The notes: generated by a model from the letters alone, not told the origin. Numbered from the stretch's first letter, positions 10,651 through 61,455 are shown. The stretch is DNA of 64,000 nucleotides from Cristatella mucedo (GCA_009760855.2 WPIO01000049.1:1181501-1245500), one strand, 5' to 3'. Numbers and translations are program-made.

Positions 10651-11702
10651 TCGCTTCATCGTCAACAGCGCAAAATTTGGCCGCGGCGCCCGTCGGGAGA
10701 AAACTGCATCTGCGTCCGTGCGGCGAAGGTGTGGCGCCCGTGGCGCCAGACTCGAACCGAATATGACTTTCGACTTGTCGAATTCGCTGCGCCGAATGCC
10801 GCGCCGCATGCCGGGGGTTCACAGACCGGATCCACCAGCTGAGCTCGCGCCGTCTCCCCGCCGCCCGCCTCTCTCTGACGGCCGCGAATCCCGAACGACG
10901 GCGATTTGCGCTGCCGCCCGGCGACGGTCGGCAGCTCGGCTCGGCTCGGCTCGCTCGTCTCGCGCGCCCGTCCGGGTGCACCCGCCCGGCGAGAGAGACC
11001 GGGGCGCGGCCACGCAGCGACTGCGGTGCGGATTTACTTCGCCTCAAGGTCTAGAATGCGACGACTGGTCGTTCGGCCCGCCCGCCTCCTCACTCAGCGA
11101 CGGCGGCGGCGGCGGCGGCGGCAAATAGGGCGCTCGTCACAGCCGATCGATCGCGCTGCCTCACCGCTGAAGCTGCTGCTGCCGCTGCGGTGGCGGCCGC
11201 TACAGTCGCCTCGGTCGCCGCGGACGCGGCGACCGTGGCGACAGATACGGAGATTACAGATTCGGTTCTTTCGACCCAAATGCACACGCAGGCCCGACTA
11301 GGGCGCGCCACTGTTCGACGCCAGCGTAACTACGGCCGGAAGTCCGGCAGCGAAGAGCTCGCTGCGCGGCCTCTCGGGCTCAGCCTCGAGCGAGCGAGGG
11401 GGGGTAACTCGAGGGAGGGGGATAAGACACTCGCCCTGCACGACCAATGAGGTTCGGGGTTGTGGGTTCGAGACAGTCTGCTTAGTGGCCAGTCCTGCGG
11501 GCGGTGGCCGTCAGCATGCGGTTGCGCTAGCCATTGAGTGTCTCTCCATTTAAATTCTGTTGAATCCACTAGCCAGCCTTCAATTTTTCCATACAGCGCA
11601 GTTCGGGGGATCGTGCGTTGCAGCAGGCAAGTCTGCATCGCCAGCGGGAGGGGGAGGGGCCGGATGGAAGCTTTTATGGCTCGTCCACTGCCGCCACATG
11701 TA

Positions 11703-14405
11703 ATGTATCTCCGTCAGTAACTCCACAAAGTCATAAAGACCATGTGGGCGTTACGCAGGAGAGTTTTGTATAGCGCACTCACAGTCTAAGCGGCTTTCGG
11801 TACGCATTCGGTAGCCAACAGACTTCGTCTCACGCAACAAAGAGAAAGTGGGAAGCATAGCAGAGTTAGGAGAGCAGTTGAGGTAGTGAGTAGCATAGAA
11901 GTAGCAGTTCAGGACCGCTGAAAAAGATGTGCCATAGTCGGAAGTTGGAGAGTAGATGTCGTTGCGTAAAAATTGTGGAAGCGAGTTCCACAGTCTAGGA
12001 CCTGCAGAGCTAAAGCTTCTGTCGCCAACTGTCTTTAAGCGGAGGAATGGGACAGCTAATTTATTGTCCACACAGGACCTGAGGGCGCGAACAGGCTGAA
12101 ACTGATGTAGCAGTTCAGCTAGGTATGAAGGAGCCAAGCCGTGGCGGGCCTTGTGGGTCAGCGTAAGAACTTTGCTCCGTATCCTTTGCTCAACCGGCAA
12201 CCATCCTAGCTCTTCCAGCAAAGGTGACACGTGCTCAAACCGCTGGGACTTGAAGACCAGCCTTGCAGCCATATTCATAGTCCGCTGTAGTGGCATAATA
12301 GCCTTCTTTGGCAGCCCAGCCAAAAGGGAATTACAATAATCAAGCCGAGACAGAACTAAAGAGCTAGTTAAATTTTTTACAAGCCACTGTGGGAGACAGC
12401 TTTTAATCTTGGATAGGGATCGGATGTGATGGCTAGTTGTAGAGGCAGTCTTCTGAATGAAGCTTTTGAACTTGAGGCAGCTGTCGAACACGACACCTAG
12501 ATTACGAGCACGTGGTGAAGGTCGCACAATAGCATCACCTATTAGAACAGCAAAGCCTTTTAATCCAGCCACACGCTTAGGGTGTCCTATGAGAAGCAGT
12601 TCGGTTTTATCGTCATTTAATTTCAGGAAGTTTTCCGACATCCAGGATTGAATATCGGCAAGGCAAGCATTCAGTTTCTCAGTTGCTGCAGCAGATTCCG
12701 ACGGTTTGAATGACAAATACAACTGAGTATCGTCAGCATAGAAGTGATATCCTATTCCATGGGCCTTAATCACTTTTCCCAGAGGTTGCGTATAAATGGA
12801 GAACAGCAAGGGACCAAGTACAGACCCTTGAGGGACTCCACAGGTGACCCTTCTCATGTCTGAGACCTGACCCCCACACGACACGGATTGAACACGATCA
12901 GACAAGTAGGATTTAAACCACGCCAGTGCTTCGTCTGCCAGACCAATCGTTGTTCTCAATCGTTCAAGCAGAACTTCGTGATCAATGGTGTCAAAGGCAG
13001 CAGACAGATCTAGCAGAGCTAGGGCAGTGACATTCCCGTCGTCGTTGCCACGCAGAATGTCATTGTTAACACGGAGGAGAGCAGTTTCAGTAGAGTGCTG
13101 CCTCTTGAAACCTGACTGAAATGTTTCTGACATTCCATTATTTTCAATATGTTCAAATAGCTGCTTAGCAACAATTTTTTCAAGAATCTTTGATAAGAAT
13201 GGAAGAAGGGAAACTGGACGATAGTTTGCTAGGACCTCTGTGTCTAATCCAGGCTTTTTAAGAATAGGTCTAACGATTGCCGATTTGAAGGACTTGGGGA
13301 TGATTCCTTTTCCCAAAGATGCATTAAAAATCTTGGTTATGGCAGAGCTAAGTTGGTCTGCAAGTGAAGACCACAGAGATGAAGGTATAGGGTCTTCAGG
13401 AGACGAGCTCTTTTTGCTAGACCTTATTAAGGCAGCCACATCACAGGCAGAAACATCAGAGAATCTTTTAAGAAAGGTCACAGGTTGAGGAACGGCGATT
13501 GCTTTGGTCTGAGGGGGCTTAATGGAGGCACGAATGTGCACAATTTTTTCAGTAAAGAAGGCTGAAAACTTTTCGGCTGAGCCCTTAATATCTGGGAAGT
13601 CAGACCTGACAGCATTGGCCAGTAAATGGTTTACTGTCTTATAAATCTGTTTAGTGTCCGACTAGCAGGAATTCAGTTTTCTAATGAAAAAAGAAGCCCT
13701 GGCTTTTTTAAGCTTTCGTGTGTAAATACGAAGGAAGTCTTTAAAATTGACTAGGTCTGCCTCAGACCCCGATTTCTTGAAACGACGTTCCAGCCTGCGC
13801 TTAACACGGCGCATCTTAAGGAGTTTTTTTGTAAATTGAAAGCAATCTCGACGACTTTGAACACGGATAGAGCGAACGGGAGCATGCTTGTCAAGAGCAC
13901 TCCTGAGTGTCATGTTCATCGCATCAGTGAGGGTATCGAGGCTGCCGGTCGAGTCTGAATGCAGATCAAGAAGGCCTGCATCACAAACAGATTTCAAAAA
14001 CTTGTCCATGTCAATGCTTTGTAAGTTACGTCGTTTGGCAAATTCGACATTGCCCTGCACGTACGAGGGTGCAGGAACAGTAAACGAGACCGAACAATGA
14101 TCTGAGAGGGTCAGTGGGCACACCACAAAGTCAGTGGGCAGGACATCCTTAGTGATCACGAGATCTAGAATGTGGCCACCGACGTGGGTGCTATGATTAA
14201 CGTGTTGGGCCAAACCAAGATTCTCCAGACAGTCAAGAAATAAGCGGACCTGGCTGTTGCTAGGGTTGTCAACGTGAATATTGAAGTCTCCTACAATCAG
14301 TAGCGGCCTGTCACACACAAATATTTTAGCGAGGAACTCTGAAAACTCCTCTATAAACAAGTTTAGACAGCCAGAAGGAGGCCGGTATATCACATCCATA
14401 TAAAT
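11703..14405 (-). mobile_element. L2-like non-LTR retrotransposon, family B, 5'-truncated, one in-frame stop
   Basis: The best-preserved element here. The minus strand encodes the C-terminal part of an APE-type endonuclease (GDFNIHVDN, SDHCSVSF; 14399-13662). It then continues in the same frame into a full reverse transcriptase: NYRPVSLLP, AAFDTIDHEVLLERL, GVPQGSVLGPLLF, YADDTQLYLS, LNDDKTELLLIG, then the C-terminal ARNLGVVFD and SAGPRLWNSLP (ends 11751). A TAG at 13664-13662 interrupts the otherwise continuous frame, so this copy is dead. The 5' end, with ORF1 and the endonuclease N terminus, is missing. The 3' end carries a short TAATG-type tail shared with the 20.9-kb copy. Confidence 0.9.
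11751..14399 (-). pseudogene. Endonuclease-reverse transcriptase ORF of the family B element
   Basis: Endonuclease residues occupy 14399-13665. After the TAG at 13664-13662 the reading continues in the same frame through SDTKQIYKTVNHLL into the reverse transcriptase. All RT palm motifs, including YADD, are intact. The only disabling change visible apart from 5' truncation is the single nonsense codon, suggesting a fairly recent insertion. Confidence 0.85.
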
Positions 14406-15326
14406 GATGCTGTCAAGTCACCTCGTTTTATATACACCACCAGCTTGTACCAGCGAAAATTCGCACGGAAATTAATCTCGAAATAATTAAAGACCACACG
14501 TATAAGCGTATTGCTGTGCAATCGCTCAGCCGCAACGACTCATCAACTGACCGGCAGACCGTCGCTAAGACTGACTGTCCCGGGGTAGGCTCTTAGCTCT
14601 ATCCGTTTCACTGAGTGATACTCTATCAGGCGCTTAAATATCGCGCGTAATTAAATAATGGCTGATTAAAAGCCTGCTCATTGCTATTTCTTTATACAGT
14701 GTAAAATTCAATGCTAAATTTCCACTGCAAGAATACATCGTGTAGCTAGCCGTATGTGCAAATTAGTGAATTATCTTCCCTGATATTCGTGACGTAATTC
14801 TCGTAGTCGTACCGTCATCGTAAGAGGCACACCGAAAGCATGACGCCACCGACTTGAGTGGTTACGGATTCACGGAGGGACTCACCTATACTTAAAACTG
14901 CATCGCTTGATATCTGACCATCACGACACCCGCATTGGACCAGGTGCTATTGGTCAACGGTCTGCCGCTATCTGACCGGGTTGCCGTACCTCTGCCGGCT
15001 TCGTCAAAGCGCTGACTCGCAAAGGTCCGAGGCGCGCCGCTCCCTATACTCACAATGAATAAAGTGAAAATGAACTCGGCTCGTAGAAACACAATCCCTA
15101 GACGAATATGAGCGGCCTGCATTACGGGTACAACTAAATGGCCCATACAGGTTTGGTTCGCGGCATCACTACATTAGTCGACCATAGAGAGGCGATGAAA
15201 GAAAATAAAAAATAATCCACTACATGAATTAGGAGCCATAGGAGACAGTTTTATAAAGAACGCCGAGATTTGGCCTCTCAGCTGAATACGATATAAATGG
15301 AAAATGAAAGAAAACAATAGATAATT
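14406..15326. other. No gene recognised
   Basis: Unique-looking sequence upstream of the truncated family B element. No shared repeat blocks. Confidence 0.5.
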
Positions 15327-15615
15327 TTATCGTTTAGACAGTGAGCTACGGAAGTCGAGACGAGATGTCATAAATGCATGCATCAATTTGGATTTAGTAT
15401 CCCTGTCTAAGCAAGCCCGAATTTTAGCGATGTTATGCAGCTGGAAGTTGGCAGAATTGACTGTAGAGCTTATGCGGTCATATAGTGAAAGGTCGCTTTT
15501 GAAGAGGACACCTAGATTTCGTGCAGATGTAACAGGAGACATGCTGGCAGAGCTGATTTCGAACATTTGAGCTTTCTTTTCTCAGAGTCACACTTGGTGG
15601 TTTGCCTATAACTAG
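15327..15615 (-). mobile_element. L2-like RT C-terminal fragment
   Basis: The minus strand encodes SARNLGVLFKSDLSL, then NIAKIRACLDRDTKSKLMHAF and SRLDF, a standard LINE RT thumb-region block. The frame is open for 79 codons and truncated on both sides. Confidence 0.8.
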
Positions 15616-15944
15616 TAAGCTGTTTTTAATGTCTGACACCCGCACTCACATACACACGCAAGCATAAATAAAAAAAATATTTATTTGCTTATATGCAGCG
15701 TTATATAAACTGGAGCTTGTGCCCATAGAAATCGCGAGAAATTTTCATGTTGCATTACAATGCGGGCCTAAGTACCCGCTGACATTGAAGTAAGGCCCAT
15801 CCACTCAACACCCGCTCAAGGAAAGAGGCGGGGCCGAATTGGCTCGGGCACGACGAGCTTGTCGAGGAATGAGAGTCAGAAAGAGGCGGCAGGAAGAGGG
15901 GGAGAGAGCGAGCTCGAGAGAGATGGAGAGAGGTAGAGACATAG

Positions 15945-15945
<1 letters not shown>

Positions 15946-16020
<75 letters not shown>

Positions 16021-16078
16021 GGACAGAGAGACACAGAGAGACAGACAGACGTAGAGAGAGATAAAGAGAGAGATAGAG

Positions 16079-16167
<89 letters not shown>

Positions 16168-16264
16168 CAGAGGCAGAGAGAGAGAGAGAGAGAGAGACAG
16201 ATAGACGTAGAGAGAGACAGACAGACGTAGAGAGAGACAGAGTGACAGAGAGACAGGCAGAGAG
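15946..16264. repeat. (GA)n microsatellite, compound
   Basis: About 320 bp of GA dinucleotides with interspersed ACAGA and TAGA units. Confidence 0.95.
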
Positions 16265-17366
16265 AAGACAGAGACGGAGAAGATGCACACACGGAGGATT
16301 TCGGATGAGAGACGCCGCCCAAGCCGGGCACGATGCGATCTCGGCGCTAGAAATCTTCGAGTGACTTTCGCTTCCCTGCTTAGAGAAAAGCACCTGTTGC
16401 CCCCCAGGCCTCAGGTACTTCGTGCTCGCGACATGGGAGGAAGTTGATTTTTGGATGATGATCCTTCGCCGCGAAGTCGGTTTTCGGAGCCACTGGGGCT
16501 CAATCAAATAGCCTGCAGCCGGATTAGACGGCGATTTTAAGGCGATTTCAATGTGTACAAATGTTTAAATTGACGCCGCATTGTTTTGCAGGAAGCGGGC
16601 GGCGCAGAGACGCACGGAAAGCCAAAACACGGGTCGGACAGCTTGGCTTGCAGCTCTGCCGAAGTGAGCATCCGGTCGTAAAGGCTCGGCAATCCGGCTT
16701 ACGTATCGACTTAGGGCGGTCGGTCCAGAAAGACAAGCCTAGCGGATAACTCGGCCGTCGAGCCGCACGCTCTATTCAAGGAGGCAGCGTAGGTTTCCAA
16801 CTTACACCAGCTCCGTTCTGTAGCCTTTAAGCTCGAAGAAATCTGTACACATCTAAGAGCAAACATCAGCCAGTATTCGCCAATCTTGTCAGTAATTGAG
16901 GCTTACACCATATGCCTGAGCAGCAGGCGAACGCACATAGGAAATGCACCGGCGAAGCCGCTTTTTCTCAGAAGCATTTGGGCGTGAGGTATGACGACAG
17001 CTCGGCTGCTGTTAGGATCCGAGGCTGTGTGAGCTGGGAGTTCTGAGAAGGTCGCTCGAGGCCAGGCTCCGAGGGATGGCACCGCCCGATGCCGGCTCTT
17101 ACAGCTGCTTGCTCCGCCATTATGGCTTCTGGTAGAATTTTGAAGGAAGCCACTGCGTCAGGGAGCGCTCCTTCAACGCATCGAAGTTCGGACGAGGATG
17201 GAAGCGTCAGCAGCGATACGAACTCTTTTGTTTTCATCTGCGGTAGGTAGGTGACTCGACCTTCTGCGTCGGGATAGGGGTACGCAGATCGAATGCAAGT
17301 GCAGCGTTCGCCGACTTCATAGAGTGTTTGCCGGTAGTTCAGAATTTCACAGCTCTGGGCAGATAG
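16265..17366. other. No gene recognised between two (GA)n tracts
   Basis: Short overlapping open frames on both strands, no family or splice structure recognised. Confidence 0.45.
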
Positions 17367-17479
<113 letters not shown>

Positions 17480-18127
17480 GCACCGCTTATGGATGCATTG
17501 TAGGCATTTGTTCCAACGGGGACATCGAACAGAGAAAGTTTGTGTCATCTTCTTGCACGTAGGCGAGTTGGATAGCAGCCGGAATCGTTTTAGATGGCGT
17601 TCAGGTAAGACGGAAGGTATTACGGAAGGTGAGACAGGCCATTCGCCTTCCGCATTTCTCGCCAAAGATCCGTAGTCTGCCGCTACGGTAGACTGCGAAT
17701 TTCTGTCTCGTCTAGGACAGATTCCCCCGATGGTTTTAGTTCTCCGCAACGTTGACTTGCGGATCGTCTGATTTGCGTTACGGTCTCGCGAGCTTTGGCC
17801 CTTGATTTTGTGGCTTAGCAGGTGTTGGATTCGTAGCGTTAGCCGGTGGCAGCAGTCATCGGAAGCAGCGATCGCATGCAAGCAGCGAGCCAACTGGCAG
17901 CTCCATCGTCGCCCGCATTTGTTTCAGAATGCCTACGAACTCTGTTGGATGGTCGGCGACACATCTCGTTCATTCTCTCTCTCTGTTACTCTTCCCTTCG
18001 TGTTCGCCAGCGGAAACCTGCACGCACGCACGCACGCAGTATCTCTCACTCTCATTCGAGAGCGCTCGCGATTCGTAGTGAGAACTCAGAGCATAGACGT
18101 CAACGGCGTCCGGTTATCTGGTGAGGA

Positions 18128-18280
18128 GTTGAATGGCCCAAGAGGTTAGGTGCTCGCTCTTCAACACCGAGGTCACGGGTTAGAATCCTGCAGTTGGGCG
18201 ATCCTTAATTGCGAACTGTAAGCGGTGGTGATAGCCGATAAGGCTCTTCTGCAGCTGTACAAATGAGGCTGTTAAATCAG
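18128..18280 (+). mobile_element. SINE1 (tRNA-derived)
   Basis: tRNA-like head with an A-box-like GGTTAGGTGCTCG and a B box near GGGTTAGAATCC. The body is GGTGATAGCC...GGCTCTTCTG and the 3' end is GAGGCTGTTAAATCAGCT. Confidence 0.75.
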
Positions 18281-18504
18281 CTAAGAAGTATGGGGCATCA
18301 GCTATCGGTTCTAAGTCATCTTCATTCCATAATTTCCCCAAGGCAATGCCACCGTCAAGCAAAACTTTAGCATCGAAATCTATCTGATGACACTCAGCTC
18401 TATCTTGTCTATCTTGTCTTTGATTCACCCAATATTTCAGTCTTTATCTCTCGTAAGATCCCTGGCAGTTGCTTTGCCGATATCAGCCGCTGAATGAACA
18501 GAGC

Positions 18505-18670
18505 CGTGATGGCACACTAGGTAAGGCTGTTGCTTTTTCCGACCTCGGTCCCGAGATCGTGGGTTCGAATCCTGCAGTGGTGATCCTTTATTGCCCCTGC
18601 AAGCCGTTGTGATAGCCATAAAGGCTCATCTGTCGCTATACAAAAGAGGCTGTTGAATCGGCTCGTATTA
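18505..18670 (+). mobile_element. SINE1 (tRNA-derived), best-preserved head
   Basis: GATGGCACACTAGGTAAGGC (A box) and GTGGGTTCGAATCCTGCAG (perfect B box), then the SINE1 body and a terminal GAGGCTGTTGAATCGGCT. A pol III promoter is apparent. Confidence 0.8.
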
Positions 18671-18825
18671 GGGGGAAATTTGGTCACTCAGAAAAGAGAG
18701 CCTCGACGTCGCATTGGGCTCAACCAAGCTTATATTGCGTTTGAAACCTCTGCCCGGAATCCGGGCGTACTTTTCCAAAGTGAAATGAGGCTGAATGACT
18801 GCATCATCCTGCCTGCTGCTTGCGG

Positions 18826-18935
18826 ATATTAATAAGAATAATAATACAATCGATTAAGCACCATCAGAGAACTCAATCTCTTTCTAGGCGCTTAACATTT
18901 GCTGCAAAGGAAGCACGATCGAATAGTTAATGAAT
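18826..18935 (-). mobile_element. Family A L2-type 3' tail
   Basis: (AAT)n, then CACCATCAGAGAACTCAATC and the TTGCTGCAAAGGAAGCACGA block shared with the 852-965 and 1322 copies. Confidence 0.7.
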
Positions 18936-18999
18936 AATAATAGTGAAGATTTTACCACCAGTCATTTAGTAAAGCTATCTATACAGCATCTCTGAAATC

Positions 19000-19390
19000 C
19001 CCAAAGAAAGTTTCAGTTCTCTGAATTCAGCCGTATACAAATGCATTGTTATTACTACTATCTCCGTGTATGAGTCTGCCAACTTTCACCAGCACAGGTT
19101 TGAAAACATTAGGAGATGCATAGATAAGGATGTAACGACAAAGTTAGTTATATATTTTTATCATCACTTCTAGACATTCACGACTCTCTCTCTCTCTCTC
19201 CCTCTCCGTGCAGGTCATCCTGCCATGCACTAAGACACTTGCAGGTGGTGCAAAACTCAGCAGCTGTGTTCTCTGCCGTGAACGTAGAAAATCCCAGTCT
19301 ATCCCTAATCCCTGACCTGCACTGACTCCCAACAGACAGCTCATCGACTTCACGGGCTTGTCACTCACTTTAGAGTCCTTTCATCCTCCC
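19000..19390 (+). mobile_element. L2-like remnant, plus orientation
   Basis: 19215-19385 encodes an eroded RT C terminus resembling LQVVQNSAAV and later HLPT blocks. A tail-like segment with GTATACAAATGCATTGTTATT precedes it at 19010-19060. Confidence 0.5.
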
Positions 19391-19679
19391 ACTCCAGCTC
19401 TCACCTTTCTTCATTGCTCCCCTCGCACCTGCTCTCGCCAATCTCTATTGCTCCCCTCGCACCTGCTCTCGCCTGCCTTCACCGAGATTAAGCTTTCAAA
19501 ACTACGCCTGTATCTCAGTCCGTAACTCCACGAAAATCACGATGGAATTTTTTAATAGCGAATCCAAAGCCAAAGCAATGCTCGATGGGCATTCGATTGC
19601 CAACGGAATTCATGTAGGGCAGCGAAGAGAACGTGTGAAGCGTAACTTAATCATGCACAAATTTGAAGAAGTTAGCAGG

Positions 19680-20160
19680 ATAGACGTCGTAGTTCAGGAT
19701 TGCTGGAGCAGAAAAGTGAGAGTAGACAACAGCAGACAATATCTCTTTGTGTGCGTGAACTTTTGGAAGCGAGTCTCACACGAGACCCCCTGGGATGCGC
19801 CTTGTCGTGAACCGTCGGTGAGTAGCGAACGGTGCAGCTGATTTTCAAGCTTTTCGTAGAGGGTAAAGAAGAGGCTGAAATAGGTGCAGCCGTGCGGCTT
19901 CAAGGAGCCAAGCCATGGCCAAATGCCTCGAGGGTCAGAGCAAGAATCCGTCCTACAGCCATTGATTAGCCGATTAGGGATTCATGCAGTTCTTTTAAAA
20001 TGGAGACACACGGGAATTTCTCGCCTTTAAAGACCAAGCTGGCGGCCACATTCGTCACCATCTGCCGAGGCCCAACAGCTGGTTTCCTCTGGGCCTGCCT
20101 GTAGGGAATTAAGCAGCCCAGTATAGAGCGAAACAGGTACCTATTTTCAGCAGGGCACAG
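19680..20160 (-). mobile_element. Degenerate family B L2-like fragment
   Basis: Scattered matches to the 3' UTR and RT C terminus of the 11.7-kb element (for example the stretch encoding LVFKGEKFPCVS), with many indels. Confidence 0.55.
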
Positions 20161-20187
20161 CTGGTATGGTGAGTGGAGCATAATAAC

Positions 20188-20300
20188 AACAATAATAATA
20201 ACACCAATCCATTTGTATAGCGCCTGGAGAGAACTTTTTCTAGGCCCTTCATATTTGGTGCAAAGGATAATCCTCACAAACGGTCAAACACGATTATTAG
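20188..20300 (-). mobile_element. L2-type 3' tail fragment
   Basis: (AAT)n, then CATTTGTATAGCGCC, the conserved AGAGAACTTTTTCTAGG and a GGTGCAAAGGATAA segment. Confidence 0.55.
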
Positions 20301-20881
20301 CCATAGAGTTAATTAATGCACCCGCAGACCGGGATATGAACTAGTACTTCCTGCATCGTTCCTAGGTCAAAATGTGTTGCAATCGGACCAGCGACTTTCA
20401 TCAGACCCCCGGGATCCTCCGAAGCACCTCAGCGAGCGGCCGACTTGACAAGTCGTGAATGAGCAGCATTAGGTAACGTGGCAACGTCCAATATTCGACT
20501 ACTTTCATTCGTGCTTTTTCGCTGTGCGTGAAAAAATAACCGTTTCGGCTGATGTGGCCTGAACTGTTAGGCATGCTTACCAGCTGAAATAAAGAATATA
20601 CAGCCACTGCCAAAATCGACCGTTGATGCACGAGAAAACCCCAGCTTCCATCCAGCTCGAGCCTAGTAGCGGACAGAGAAAGCCCGAGTAGCTTGGAATT
20701 TGTGAATTGTGAAAATTGTCATGTCACGCAAGACTATTAAACTGCACAACCAGTATCTATACCGTGTTTTCGACATACTTTCTCGGGCATAGAGGTCGCT
20801 TCACTCACTTGCACTAGCCCACCTATCCGACCAGCATACTCACCTTGACCTCCGTGCTCACATGCTCCTTGGCCTTCCGTC

Positions 20882-21178
20882 ATCTTATGTAATGTAATGT
20901 AATGTATCTCCGTCTGTAACTCCACAAAGTCATAAAGACCATGTAGGTGTTACGCAGGAGAGTTTTGTATAGCGCACTCACAGCCTAGGTGGCTTTCGGT
21001 ACGCATTCGGTAGCCAATAGACTTCGTCCCACGAAACAAAGAGAAAGTGGGAAGCATAGCAGAGTCAGGAGAGCAGTTGAGGTAGTGAGTAGCATAGAAG
21101 TAGCAGCTCAGGACCGCTGAAAATGATGTGCCATAGTCGGCAGTAGGAGAGTAGTTGTCGTTGCGTAAGAAATCTTGC
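20882..21178 (-). mobile_element. Family B L2-like 3' end
   Basis: Close copy of the 3' end of the 11.7-kb element, starting with (TAATG)n repeats and continuing through the terminal UTR and RT C-terminal codons before it stops abruptly. Very similar to its larger sister, so probably recent. Confidence 0.85.
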
Positions 21179-22219
21179 CGTGTACACCAACACTCTGCCG
21201 CTTGCTTCCGACCGCTGCCATCATCAACATCATCTTTGCAATATTTAAGTCTCAGCTGAAGACACGATCTGTTCTGCTTAGCTCTCCCTAGTTCCCGGAG
21301 TGTCTATTCTTTTTTGTTCCTCTGTGCTTTGCATGCTAAACTGTACACGAGTCAGCACATTTCACTAATCAGGGGTCCTACTAACCAGTGGTCCCGAGTG
21401 TCTCCTTCTGTGCCTTTTGGATTTTGGTCTACGCATGATGCCCGTGTCCCTTTGCTTGCCTGTCTAAATATACCGCTCAAGTCATTTGCCCTTGTTTACT
21501 GATTCTCTTGCTTGCAGCTGGCTGCAATCTGCCCTATAGAGATTTAGCCATTTTAAAGAGCTACACACACGATCAAGCATTCTCAGCACTATCGTAACTA
21601 AAAAGTCGCATAACCTTCGATCCTTCCCCTGTACTGGATTAAGCAAGGAGTGTGCAAAAATGAACGGCTCGAGATGGAGGCACCATTTTTATTACGCCTA
21701 GCATAACGACTCTACAAAAATAGCTACATTTACCAGCTAAGCGGCGAAATAAGCAGCTGAAAAATAGCACATTTCGAATGGTAGGTATATTGGTCCACGA
21801 CAGGCGAGTGCTACGATGAACTAGGCAAGATAGGCCACAAGTATGCTACAGCCGGTCGTCTGCAATTCTGCTATTTACGTGGCGCCGTACGAAACAGGTT
21901 CACCTGCAGAAACCCTTCGTTTACCTCCGAGAAGCTGCAACAAAAAGATTGAATGACCTGAAAGCCACCGCACTCAACAGATCAGCGTATGGCCAGCGAG
22001 CTTGCTAGCGACGTCTACCGACGTGACAGGGTGCAAGAGCCTGTTCTAATCAATAGACAACAGTTGAACAGATGTAAAGGCAGTCGATTCTGCATATAAG
22101 AATATCGGATAAAGGACTACTGCGCTTACAAGAATAGCAGTTCTGCATCCCAGATTTTTAAGCAATATTAGTCTCATTCCGTATATGGAGTACTCCACAT
22201 GTGAGAATGCCCATTTGCC
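21179..22219. other. No gene recognised; downstream of N4BP2
   Basis: Moderately AT-rich, with a possible AATAAA on the minus strand near 21693. Confidence 0.45.
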
Positions 22220-22269
22220 GGCCCGAGTTTATTCTCACAAGCTAAATCGACTGTAATGGTCAACTGTAA

Positions 22270-22402
22270 ATGAACTGGTTTGGCCACGTGGTTAGGGTGC
22301 TCGCCCCCGACCATAGTGTGGCCGAGGTCGTGGACTCGAGCCCCTCGGCATATGTGAAGCGCCTGAATAGAAATTAAGTTCTCTTAGGGAGCTACATAAA
22401 TG
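22270..22402 (+). mobile_element. SINE2 (tRNA-derived head with L2-type tail)
   Basis: The head TTTGGCCACGTGGTTAGGG (A box) and CGTGGACTCGAGCCC (B box) is followed by the L2-like tail GAAGCGCCTGAATAGAAATT and CTTAGGGAGCTACATAAATG. Lies in the probable N4BP2 3' UTR region. Confidence 0.75.
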
Positions 22403-22522
22403 AATTATATATAACATAAAACAGCGCAAGACAGGATTACCATGTAGAATTAATCTCTGTCTGTCTGTCTCTCTCTCTAGATTGATTAATGAGCACCATC
22501 GCACATTCACGAGACAGAAAAT

Positions 22523-22575
22523 AAAAAACGAGCATATGCTGCTAGCTGACAGGCTAGCAGAATATGCTCGTTTTT
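22523..22575. repeat. Near-perfect 53-bp hairpin
   Basis: The left arm AAAAACGAGCATATGCTG plus CTAGC pairs with the right arm GCTAGCAGAATATGCTCG plus TTTTT, with one mismatch in 23 and a 6-nt loop TGACAG. Confidence 0.9.
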
Positions 22576-22982
22576 CTAGAAGTCAGGAGGTAAGCCAGGC
22601 GAGCTACAGCCACTGGTCAAATAACAAGCCAGGCTGAAAAGTCCAACGAAAGACGGCACTGTCTGTCGTCAAGACGGGCTAGGGGCAGCAGGGACGGTGG
22701 CGATGTGCTCGGTGAAGCAAGCGCCTCGTGCTCACTGAGATGATTGACAGGCGGCACAACCTCGTCGTGACTTGGACGCCGCAAAGAATGGCTACATGCG
22801 CCCGAGCTCTCACTGACTGCCAGTACAGCACTACTAATGCAAACAGCGGCAGCCTGCAATGTAGACGGCGAGAATAAGGAGCGCCAAACCCACGGCCGAG
22901 CCACACGAGCAAGCTCTGCCATCGGTTGGTGCGCAATGGCAGACGAGGCACCGCTCGCGGCATTCGCTCGGATTTCCCGCTC

Positions 22983-61363
<38,381 letters not shown>

Positions 61364-61455
61364 ATCTCGGTTATCACAGAACCCTATCGGTGAGAATGGA
61401 AGCGTGGCTAAGCTTCGACAGCGCCAGCTTACAAGCTGCGCCGTTGTCCACAAAC

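Larger units (their letters stand above)
8800..11430. promoter_or_regulatory. GC- and CpG-rich block, possible promoter region
   Basis: The block contrasts sharply with the AT-rich flanks. It contains dense CpG, a C run near 9775-9786, a G run near 10023-10037, (CGG)n at 11101-11124 and a CGCC/GGCG inverted repeat at 10129-10168. Open frames here exist on every strand and are explained by base composition. Candidate splice donors CAG|GTAAGT occur on the plus strand (10188/10189) and the minus strand (10591/10590). No protein family is recognised. Confidence 0.4.
22220..22982 (-). other. Probable 3' UTR of N4BP2 with candidate poly(A) signal
   Basis: After the TGA the minus strand carries no conserved coding signal. 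An AATAAA hexamer occurs near 22230 on the minus strand, about 750 nt past the stop, and another near 21693. A SINE and a near-perfect 53-bp hairpin lie inside this stretch. The real 3' end is not determinable from sequence alone. Confidence 0.3.

Noticed and set aside
15755..16507. Ser/Leu repeat ORFs (up to 250 codons) and Arg/Glu ORFs over 15.8-16.3 kb
   Set aside because: They are translations of the (GA)n microsatellite in different frames. The same applies at 17.4, 23.9, 40.5 and 41.3 kb.
18505..18590. Functional tRNA gene
   Set aside because: A and B boxes are present but no full cloverleaf can be drawn; the shared downstream body shows it is the head of a SINE.
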